This document shows positions 5,747-11,331 of a DNA stretch of 11,331 nucleotides, piece after piece. The notes below the pieces were generated by a model. It was not told the DNA's origin, ran no database searches, and was given only the letters and a program-made list of their open reading frames with translations. Numbering within the stretch: position 1 is the stretch's first letter; each line of letters opens with the position of its first letter. The stretch comes from Actinomycetota bacterium. Its GTDB lineage: Bacteria > Actinomycetota > UBA4738. Where the stretch lies: positions 1,165 to 12,495 of the forward strand of contig VAYJ01000059.1 of NCBI GenBank assembly GCA_005888465.1, read 5' to 3'. Position numbers and translations under genes: made by a program.

Positions 5747-7269
5747 GCGCTCGCCCGCAGGTGTTCGGGGCGAAGCTCCGCATCGAGCTTCTCGCCCAGC
5801 TCGCTCGCCACGTCGAGCGTCGCGTCGCAGTCGCCGGCCTCGGTGCGGAAGTTGACGATGCAGGCGCGAAGCACGAACCGGCCGTGCAGGATCGCGTTGG
5901 AGCAGTACGCGCGGCCGTCCAGCTGGACCGCGGTCATGAGCCGCTCGTTCAGCTCGTCGAGGTACTCATCGCGGCCCGGCGTGCCCGCCGGCAGGTCGTC
6001 CGGCGCGTAACGGAAGCAGCAGATCGAGAGCGGCACCGGAGCCATCAGCTCGAAGTCGCGGCGAGCCCGCACCTGCCCGGCCATGTAGCGCGCGAGCTCC
6101 GCGTCGTGCGAGATGCGCCGCGCGTAGGCGCGCCGGCCGTGCGCGAGCAGCGACACCCACACCTTCAGCGCCTGGAACCCGCGGCTGAACTGCGGGCCCA
6201 TCATCCCGAGGTCCGGGCCGTGGCCCGTTCGTTCCTTGTCCTCGTGCACGTAGCCGGCGTGCGCGGCGAAGGATTCAGTCAAGTGCCGCGCGTCACGCAT
6301 GAGCACGCAGCCGCCGGAGTGCGGCGTGTACATCCACTTGTGGGGATCGAACGCGATCGAGTCCGCTCGCTCGATGCCGTGGAAGAGCGGACGCAGGTCC
6401 TCGGCCAGGACCGCCGGGCCGCCGTACGCGCCGTCGACGTGCATCCAGAGGGACTCGCGCGCGCAGAGGCCGGCGATCTCCGGGAGCGGGTCCACCGCGC
6501 CCGTCGCGACCGTCCCCGCCGTCGCCACCACGGCGAACGGGCGCAGCCCCGCGGCGCGATCCCGCGCGATCGCCCGTTCGAGATCGTCGACGCGCATCCG
6601 GTACTCGGCGTCTACGGGGATCTTCCGGACCGCCTCGGCGCCCAGGCCGAGCATGTCGGCCTCCCGGTCGGTGGTGACGTGGACCTCCTCCGACGCGTAG
6701 AGCGCGAGCGGTGGGCCGGCCTGGACGCCCGTCGCGCGGATGTCCCAGCCGGCGCGATGGTCGCGGGCCGTCTTCAGGGCGACGAAGTTCGCCATCGCGC
6801 CGCCCGAGGTGAGGAGCCCGCCGGCGCCCTCCGGGAGCCCGAACTGCTCCGCGAACCAGCGCAAGAGCAGCAGCTCGATCTCCGTCCCTGAGGGCGACAG
6901 GCGCCACCCGCCGAGGTTCATGTTGAGCCCGGACGCGAGGAGGTCGGCGGCGGCGCCGGGGACCGTCCCCGTCCCAGTGATGTAGGCCATGAACCGCGGA
7001 TGGCCCGGATACATCGACCAGTCGAACGTAACGTCGCGGAGATACGCGAAGAGCTCGTCGTCGGTCAGGGGCTCCTCGGGCACCGGGCGCGCGACGGCTG
7101 CGGCGACCTCGTCCGCCGTCCAGGCGCCGGCGACGGGGAGCGAGGGCAGCTCGGTGAGGAAGCGCTCCCACAGGTCGAGCGTCCGCTCGCCGAAGGCCCT
7201 CGCTCGCGCAGGCGACCAGTCGAGATCGGCGACCGGTTGAGGAGTGTCGGACGATGGATCGGCCGCCAT
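5743..7269 (-). CDS. PLP-dependent group II amino-acid decarboxylase (aromatic amino-acid decarboxylase family)
   Basis: A 508-residue enzyme, the usual size for the group. Family role: pyridoxal-phosphate-dependent loss of CO2 from an L-amino acid to give the amine. Motifs in order: HPRFMAYITG (90-99), WRLSPSGTEIELLLLRW (122-138), LLTSGGAMANFVAL (152-165), the ring-stacking His197 in SEEVH, Asp279 in HVDGAYGG contacting the pyridine nitrogen, and Lys311 in FDPHKWMY forming the Schiff base. The frame is open well upstream, but the ATG at 7269 is the sensible start, because the extension lies inside the previous gene in a different frame. No Shine-Dalgarno is visible. A TATGCT box (7278-7283, minus strand) ends 8 bases upstream, so an internal near-leaderless promoter is possible. 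Aromatic substrates are typical for nearest relatives, but specificity is not certain. It overlaps the S51 gene by 4 bases. Confidence 0.9.
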   Translation of the reverse strand: MAADPSSDTPQPVADLDWSPARARAFGERTLDLWERFLTELPSLPVAGAWTADEVAAAVARPVPEEPLTDDELFAYLRDVTFDWSMYPGHPRFMAYITGTGTVPGAAADLLASGLNMNLGGWRLSPSGTEIELLLLRWFAEQFGLPEGAGGLLTSGGAMANFVALKTARDHRAGWDIRATGVQAGPPLALYASEEVHVTTDREADMLGLGAEAVRKIPVDAEYRMRVDDLERAIARDRAAGLRPFAVVATAGTVATGAVDPLPEIAGLCARESLWMHVDGAYGGPAVLAEDLRPLFHGIERADSIAFDPHKWMYTPHSGGCVLMRDARHLTESFAAHAGYVHEDKERTGHGPDLGMMGPQFSRGFQALKVWVSLLAHGRRAYARRISHDAELARYMAGQVRARRDFELMAPVPLSICCFRYAPDDLPAGTPGRDEYLDELNERLMTAVQLDGRAYCSNAILHGRFVLRACIVNFRTEAGDCDATLDVASELGEKLDAELRPEHLRASA

Positions 7270-7304
7270 GGATCGACAGCATAGCTGCCGGGCGCGCGGC
7301 GGAG

Positions 7305-8081
7305 TCAGGCGCGCGGATGCGACGCGAAGAACGCACCGATGAGGGCGCTTGCGTCCACCGCGCGGCTCGTGAGACCGATCATCCGAACGGGCGCGTACTG
7401 GATCCCGCCCGGCCACGTGTGCCCACCGCCCTCCACGGTCACGAGCTCGACGTCGGCCGCGCCGGTGAAGCCCGTTCGGACCAGTCGGGTGGGATCGTCC
7501 GACGTGTTGGGCATGTCGGTCGGCCCGATGGGCGTCGCGGCGCCGGAACATTGGGCCCATCGGCGGACGGAGTCCGGCGCCGAGAGCAGCACGGCGGATC
7601 GGCCCGATCGTCCCGTGACCAGCCCCCCCGCATAGGGGATGAAGGTGTCCTCGGTGCCGTGCACGAACAGCGCGGGGACCGGCCGCGCGGGCCGGCAGCG
7701 GTCCGCGAGCGCCGCCGGCAGCGACGCGCCCACGGAGGCGATCGCGGCGATCCGGTCCGCGTGATCGCACGCGAGGCGCTGCGCCATGAACCCGCCGTTC
7801 GAGATGCCCGCGGCGAACACGCGCGCGGGATCGACCCGGTGCCGCGCCGCCAGCGCATCGAGGAGCGCCAGGAGGAATCCGACGTCGTCGACCCCCTGAT
7901 CGTCCGCGTCCGTGACGCCACGGCCGTCCGCCCAGAACGCGTCGACGCCGTCCGGATACACCACGATGAAGCCGTGTTCGTCGGCGACGCGGTTGAAGCG
8001 CGAGAGCCGCGACATCCCGAACCCGTTGCCGCCTCCGCCGTGCAGCACCAGGACGAGCGGGTGCGCGACGTCGGGCCGCAC
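7305..8081 (-). CDS. PHB-depolymerase/LpqC-type alpha/beta-hydrolase esterase (start uncertain)
   Basis: From the GTG at 8081 the protein has 258 residues. It shows the oxyanion motif LVLVLHGGGGNG (9-20), the nucleophile Ser94 in AAGISNGGFMA, the acidic residue Asp145 in HGTEDTFIPYAGG and His221 in EGGGHTWPGG, the full triad of the poly(3-hydroxybutyrate) depolymerase/LpqC/feruloyl esterase family. Family role: hydrolysis of polyester or aryl-ester bonds; the substrate here is unknown. The GTG start is doubtful. The same frame continues upstream with HRGGTRSYHLHVPESV, which is the expected first strand of these enzymes, yet no ATG, GTG or TTG is found there. A CTG at 8177 preceded by AGGGG at 7-base spacing would give about 290 residues. 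No obvious lipobox or signal peptide is seen. It ends 35 bases before the decarboxylase and follows the M20 gene. Confidence 0.85.
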   Translation of the reverse strand: MRPDVAHPLVLVLHGGGGNGFGMSRLSRFNRVADEHGFIVVYPDGVDAFWADGRGVTDADDQGVDDVGFLLALLDALAARHRVDPARVFAAGISNGGFMAQRLACDHADRIAAIASVGASLPAALADRCRPARPVPALFVHGTEDTFIPYAGGLVTGRSGRSAVLLSAPDSVRRWAQCSGAATPIGPTDMPNTSDDPTRLVRTGFTGAADVELVTVEGGGHTWPGGIQYAPVRMIGLTSRAVDASALIGAFFASHPRA

Positions 8082-8187
8082 GCTCTCGGGGACATGGAGG
8101 TGGTAGGAGCGCGTGCCTCCGCGGTGCGGGAACGGCAGCCCGGGCGGAGGCGCGAACAGGCGTCGGGCGGCGAACAGGGAGCGGCCC

Positions 8188-9375
8188 CTAGGAGCCGGAA
8201 GCGATGAGCCCGGCGAGGAGGACCGTGCGTGGCACGATGCTCTCGAGGTCGAGCCACTCGCCCGGTGAGTGATCGCCCCCGCCGATCGGGCCTAGGCCAT
8301 CGAGGGTCGGGATGCCCATCCCGGCGACGGGGTTCGCGTCCGAGGCACCACCCGTCGCCGCATCTCGGACCTCGAACCCGATCACGTCCGCGATCGCCTT
8401 GGCGGTCGAGACCAGGGCCGCCGTCGCGTCGGTCTTCTCCATCGCGGGGAAGCCCGATTGCCGTTGGAGCTCGATGGTGGTGTCGGGCACGACCGTCGCC
8501 CGAGCGACCTCCCCGACCGCCTCGAGCGCCGCCTCGAGGGATGCCCTAGTCGGCGCGCGCACGTCGACGTGCAGCTCGCAGCGTTCGGTGATCACGTTGG
8601 GGCGCGTGCCGCCCTCGATGACGCCGACGTTCACGGTGACGCCGGGCCAGCGTCCGTTCAGTTCGTGCAGCGCGATCGTCGTGTGCGCGGCCTGGAGCGC
8701 CGCGGAGCGGCCGCGTTCCGGCTCGACGCCGGCATGGGCCGCCCGGCCGTGGACGATCAGGCGGACGTCGACCACCCCCTTGCGCGCGGAGACGATGTCG
8801 CCGTTCTCCCGCGCCGCCTCCAGGACGAAGCAGGCGTCCGCCGACCGCGCCCGCGTGAGGATTTCGGGGCCGCTCCAAGGCGACCCGATCTCCTCGTCGG
8901 GGTTGCAGACGTAGGTGACCGACGCGAACCCGGCCGCGTTCGCTTCGCGAAGGGCCCGGACGGCGTACAGGCCGAGGAGGAGCCCGCCCTTCATGTCGGA
9001 GACACCGGGACCGAACGCTCGGCCGGCTTCCACGCGAAAGGGCCGGGCCGCCGCCGTCCCGTCGGGGAACACCGTGTCCGTGTGGCCGACGAGCAGCACG
9101 CGACGCACGCCATCGCCATGGATGGTCGCCACGAGCAGGTCGCCGAGTCGCTGCGACCGGGGCGGCGGGTCGTGCGCGACGCGCTCAAGGGTCCAGCCCT
9201 CCGACCGGAACCGCTGCTCCAGGTGGTCCACCACTCGGTTCACGCCGTCCGGCAGGTACGTGCCGCAATCGATGTCGACGAGCGTCCGTAGATCCCGGAG
9301 ATACTCCTCGAGCCCTCGCTCGGAGGCGGTGCGAATCCGCTCGATCTCGTCCGGCTCGGCGATCCCGCGCTTCAC
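8188..9375 (-). CDS. M20-family metallopeptidase (glutamate carboxypeptidase/CPG2-like)
   Basis: A 395-residue di-zinc peptidase. Motifs: VGHTDTVFP (His98 ligand, Asp100), FGPGVSDMKGG (Asp127 bridging ligand), CNPDEEIGS (Glu161 general base, Glu162 ligand), VLEAARENG (Glu186 probable ligand) and GGGDHSPGEW (His369 ligand). The dimerisation domain lies between about 200 and 310 (VVDVRLIVHGRAAHAGVEPE is its first strand region). This arrangement is that of carboxypeptidase G2-like enzymes, which remove C-terminal glutamate or similar residues from N-acyl substrates; related M20 enzymes are N-acyl-amino-acid deacylases. No signal peptide is apparent, so it is likely cytoplasmic. The GTG start at 9375 overlaps the stop of the upstream gene by 4 bases (GTGA), with GGAG directly before it, suggesting translational coupling. 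Its TAG stop (8188-8190) forms part of a possible ribosome site for the following esterase. Confidence 0.92.
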   Translation of the reverse strand: MKRGIAEPDEIERIRTASERGLEEYLRDLRTLVDIDCGTYLPDGVNRVVDHLEQRFRSEGWTLERVAHDPPPRSQRLGDLLVATIHGDGVRRVLLVGHTDTVFPDGTAAARPFRVEAGRAFGPGVSDMKGGLLLGLYAVRALREANAAGFASVTYVCNPDEEIGSPWSGPEILTRARSADACFVLEAARENGDIVSARKGVVDVRLIVHGRAAHAGVEPERGRSAALQAAHTTIALHELNGRWPGVTVNVGVIEGGTRPNVITERCELHVDVRAPTRASLEAALEAVGEVARATVVPDTTIELQRQSGFPAMEKTDATAALVSTAKAIADVIGFEVRDAATGGASDANPVAGMGIPTLDGLGPIGGGDHSPGEWLDLESIVPRTVLLAGLIASGS

Positions 9376-10079
9376 TCCGCGGCGGCTCCGCCGGTCCGCG
9401 CGCCGTCCTCCGGCGCTCCGTCGGCAGGCGCCGCTTCGACAGGCCCCGTCTCCGATGGCGTCTTCAGAATGCGAAGCAGCGCTTCCATCTCGGTGTCGGT
9501 GGGGGCGGCGGTCGCGCCACGACCTCGCGCGGCGGCGAGCACGGTCCTGAGGTTCGCCTCTGCCATCTCGAGCTTGGTCTCGAGCTCCTTGACGCGATCG
9601 AACAGCCGCCCCGCCCGGGTCTCGGCCTCGATCCGCGCGGCCTTGTTCTCCTTGGCCTCGCGGCGCAGGTGCTCGGCTGCCGCGACCGCCTCGCCCGACT
9701 CGCGCCCGAGCTCGATGATCCGCTCGACGATCGAACGCCCGAGGTCGGCGTACGTCGAACGGCGCTCGCCACCAGCTGGCTCGCCGCCCTTCGCCGCGAC
9801 GCGCTTGCGAGGCTTGCGCTTGCGCGGCGCCCGGGGGACGGATTCGGGCTCGCCCCGTTCCAGCGGCCGGGCGTCGAGGAGCCGGTATTTCCCATCCTGC
9901 ACCTCAAGTCGGCGCCGGGCCGCCAGTGCCCGGACCGCCCGCGCAACTGCCAGAGGATTGGGCAAGCCGGCATCCTGCCCTATGTCCGCCGGGGCGCGAT
10001 CAAGGAGATCGCCGGCCTGAATGGACGATGCGGCAGCGGCGAGGAAGGCGTTAGCGGCCTGCAGGCTCTGATCGTTCAA
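9372..10079 (-). CDS. Unknown protein: winged-helix-like N-terminus, basic linker, coiled coil
   Basis: I do not recognise this 235-residue protein. Residues about 6-70 read like a winged-helix domain: helices in LQAANAFLAAAASSI and DIGQDAGLPNPLAVARAVRA, then a two-strand wing, RRLEVQDGKYRLLD. Residues 83-97 are a strongly basic linker (RKRKPRKR). Residues about 110-186 are a long charged helix with heptad-like spacing, likely a coiled coil (ENKAARIEAETRAGRLF, VKELETKLEMAEANL). The tail is Ala/Gly/Glu-rich and disordered. It could bind DNA through the wing and linker and form dimers or fibres through the coil. A TTG at 10079 with GGGGA 7 bases upstream is the chosen start. It overlaps the M20 gene by 4 bases and follows the MocA-like gene by 60 bases. 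Role in the operon (local regulator or nucleoid protein) is a guess. Confidence 0.7.
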   Translation of the reverse strand: MNDQSLQAANAFLAAAASSIQAGDLLDRAPADIGQDAGLPNPLAVARAVRALAARRRLEVQDGKYRLLDARPLERGEPESVPRAPRKRKPRKRVAAKGGEPAGGERRSTYADLGRSIVERIIELGRESGEAVAAAEHLRREAKENKAARIEAETRAGRLFDRVKELETKLEMAEANLRTVLAAARGRGATAAPTDTEMEALLRILKTPSETGPVEAAPADGAPEDGARTGGAAAE

Positions 10080-10139
10080 TGCGCGGTCCCCAATCGAGGT
10101 CGGGTCGAGGCGAATCCTTGCATGTTCTGTACCCGCAGG

Positions 10140-10751
10140 TCAATGGGCCGGCCGGCCTGTCCCGCTCCCGAAGCTGGCCTTGATCCGTTCGTAGTCCTCA
10201 GCAGTATCGATGTCCCGTGGCGGTCGGCCGCCGACCTCGACCAGGACGCGCTGGTCCCGATGCCGGGCGATGATGCCGCGCGCGCCCTCGTCCCCGGTCG
10301 CGGCCTCGAGCTCTGGCCACATCGAGCGGTCGAAGAGCATCGGGTGGGCGGCCGATCCGCCGTAGGCGGCCTGGACGATGTCCCCGCCATCGCTCCGCCA
10401 TCGGGCGAGGACCGCATCGATCGCCTCCACGCGGATCTCGGGCTGGTCGCCGAGCAGCACGAGCGCCGCGTCGGCCTTGGGATGGACCGTCCGGATCCCG
10501 GCCACGAGAGACGTGGACTGACCCTCTCGGTAGTGCTCGTTCCGCACCGCGCGAAGCCGGAGGCCCGCGTCGGGAAGCGCGGCCCGGACGGCCTCGGCGT
10601 CGTGGCCGAGCACGACGACGACGTCGTCCAACGCGGCACGAAGCGCGGCTTCGCACACGCGGCGGATCACGGGCATCCCCCCGAGCTCGAGGAGCTGCTT
10701 GGAGCGGCCGAGGCGCGTGGAGGCGCCGGCGGCCAGGATCACGCACCCCAC
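10140..10751 (-). CDS. MocA-like molybdenum cofactor nucleotidyltransferase (NTP transferase fold)
   Basis: A 203-residue protein from the GTG at 10751, the first usable start after the stop of XdhC and the normal length for the family. The N-terminus VGCVILAAGASTRLGRSKQL is the nucleotide-binding signature (LAAGxSxRxG, Lys18). VLLGDQPEI (Asp102) is the metal-binding motif, HPMLF (136-140) is typical, and RDIDTAEDY (179-187) carries the second metal-site aspartates. Family role: transfer of CMP (MocA) or GMP (MobA) to molybdopterin. The MocA type is favoured because the gene follows XdhC, and Mo-hydroxylases of the xanthine oxidase family use the cytidine form. Related sugar-phosphate transferases cannot be excluded. 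The frame is open to 10949, but that extension lies inside xdhC and shows no family features. Confidence 0.85.
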   Translation of the reverse strand: MGCVILAAGASTRLGRSKQLLELGGMPVIRRVCEAALRAALDDVVVVLGHDAEAVRAALPDAGLRLRAVRNEHYREGQSTSLVAGIRTVHPKADAALVLLGDQPEIRVEAIDAVLARWRSDGGDIVQAAYGGSAAHPMLFDRSMWPELEAATGDEGARGIIARHRDQRVLVEVGGRPPRDIDTAEDYERIKASFGSGTGRPAH

Positions 10752-10788
10752 GACCGCGCGCTCGCGGCCTTCGATCCCGGGGCTCCCG

Positions 10789-11331
10789 TCAGCCCGCGCC
10801 GGCACCGGCGGACGCCTGCGCCGAGGCCCGGTCGTGGATGGGGCCGGTTCGGTCGCGAAGCGGGCCTCCGGACCGGCCGTGGTGCACCGCGAGGATCTCG
10901 GCGGTGATCGCCCAAGCGACCTCGTCCGGCCCGTCGCCGCCGAGGTCAAGACCGGCCGGGCCGCGAACAGGGACCAGGTCGGCCGGGTCGGGGTCGTACC
11001 CCTCGGCGTGCAGCGCGTCCAGCAGCTTGTCCAGTCTCGCGGCCGGGCCCAGCATGCCGAGGTATGGCGCCGGCGAACCGAGGAACGATCTGAGGTAGTC
11101 CTTGTCGCGCAGGAAGTTGTGGCTCATCACCACGACGTGCGAGCGCTTGTCGACGCCCGCCGCGCTCGCCGCGTCGATCGGCTCGGCATTGACCAGCCGC
11201 TCGGCCTCCGGGAACCGATGGGGCTTGAGGAAGGTTTCGCGGTCGTCGATCACGGTCACGCTCCAGCCGAGCCCGGCAGCGAGGCGCGCGAGGGGGATCG
11301 CGTCGTGCCCCGCGCCGCAGACCAGAAGCCG
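10789..11331 (-). CDS. xdhC: XdhC/CoxI-family molybdenum hydroxylase maturation factor, 5' end cut by window
   Basis: The frame is open to the window edge and 180 residues are visible; family members have about 250-380, so the N-terminal XdhC domain is missing. The first visible residues, RLLVCGAGHDAIPLARLAAG then LGWSVTVIDDR, are the nucleotide-binding Rossmann start of the C-terminal domain. Further family marks are VVVMSHNFLRDKDYLRSFL, PYLGMLGPAARLDKLL, and GLDLGGDGPDEVAWAITAEI followed by LAVHHGRSGG. Family role: XdhC binds molybdenum cofactor and helps its sulfuration and insertion into xanthine dehydrogenase or related enzymes; CoxI does the same job for CO dehydrogenase. A GTG at 11257-11259 is only an internal codon, since the family sequence continues upstream of it. 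The stop lies 37 bases before the MocA-like start. This gene implies that a molybdenum hydroxylase is encoded nearby, probably beyond the right edge. Confidence 0.92.
   Translation of the reverse strand, partial: RLLVCGAGHDAIPLARLAAGLGWSVTVIDDRETFLKPHRFPEAERLVNAEPIDAASAAGVDKRSHVVVMSHNFLRDKDYLRSFLGSPAPYLGMLGPAARLDKLLDALHAEGYDPDPADLVPVRGPAGLDLGGDGPDEVAWAITAEILAVHHGRSGGPLRDRTGPIHDRASAQASAGAGAG

Noticed and set aside
3737..6010. Open frame of 757 codons on the plus strand across the nitrilase, S51 and decarboxylase genes
   Set aside because: Its translation is Arg/Pro/Ala-rich without motifs and lies antisense to genes with complete catalytic motifs; long antisense frames are expected in very G/C-rich coding DNA.
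7270..7770. Upstream extension of the decarboxylase frame to 675 residues
   Set aside because: It lies inside the esterase gene in another frame and is not decarboxylase-like; homology begins near the ATG at 7269.
7305..9375. Plus-strand frames of 200-317 codons over the esterase and M20 genes
   Set aside because: They mirror minus-strand genes with intact active sites and have no ribosome sites or recognisable domains.
10752..10949. Upstream extension of the MocA-like frame
   Set aside because: It overlaps the XdhC coding sequence and shows Ser/Arg/Pro-rich shadow sequence; the nucleotide-binding motif begins right at the GTG at 10751.
1..11331. CRISPR arrays, tRNA/rRNA genes, phage or toxin-antitoxin genes
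   Set aside because: No regularly spaced repeats, cloverleaf-like sequences or matching protein motifs were seen on either strand.

Overview
The window reads as chromosomal DNA of a high-GC bacterium, most likely an actinomycete-type lineage (Actinomycetota or a close uncultured relative). The reasons are the strong G/C third-position bias, the free use of ATG, GTG and TTG starts, probable leaderless starts, and the style of the TetR and acyl-CoA dehydrogenase proteins. I see no rRNA, tRNA, CRISPR array, insertion sequence or phage gene. There is no gene-free stretch longer than 300 bases. The taxon is an inference from the sequence only.

Left part (1-2063): the tail of a DUF2127-type membrane protein converges on, and slightly overlaps, a TetR-family repressor gene. 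The repressor is divergent from an acyl-CoA dehydrogenase gene. The 48-base space between the two starts holds stacked inverted repeats that look like the repressor's operators. The dehydrogenase is broken by a frame change at about 1862-1872, where about 17 residues expected in the family are also missing. It is either a pseudogene or an assembly error.

Middle (2064-3990): a secreted protein with four Asp-box (BNR, sialidase-like) repeats has its own candidate promoter. It is closed by a clear hairpin terminator that lies between it and the convergent minus-strand cluster.

Right part (3989-11331, all minus strand): a compact run of eight genes, transcribed from the right edge leftwards: XdhC-type maturation factor (cut by the window edge), MocA-like nucleotidyltransferase, a winged-helix/coiled-coil protein of unknown function, an M20 (carboxypeptidase G2-like) metallopeptidase, a PHB-depolymerase/LpqC-type esterase, a PLP-dependent group II decarboxylase, a peptidase S51 (dipeptidase E/cyanophycinase-like) protein and a nitrilase. 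Gaps are 3 to about 60 bases and two junctions are 4-base stop/start overlaps, so at least parts of the run are co-transcribed and translationally coupled. XdhC and the MocA-like enzyme point to a molybdenum hydroxylase (xanthine dehydrogenase/CO dehydrogenase family) just beyond the right edge. The downstream enzymes would hydrolyse peptide, ester and nitrile bonds and decarboxylate amino acids, so a scavenging or catabolic role for nitrogen-containing organic compounds is plausible. No pathway can be proven from the window. The most novel-looking elements are the unrecognised winged-helix/coiled-coil protein, the tightly coupled decarboxylase-S51-nitrilase trio, and the probable non-canonical start of the esterase.
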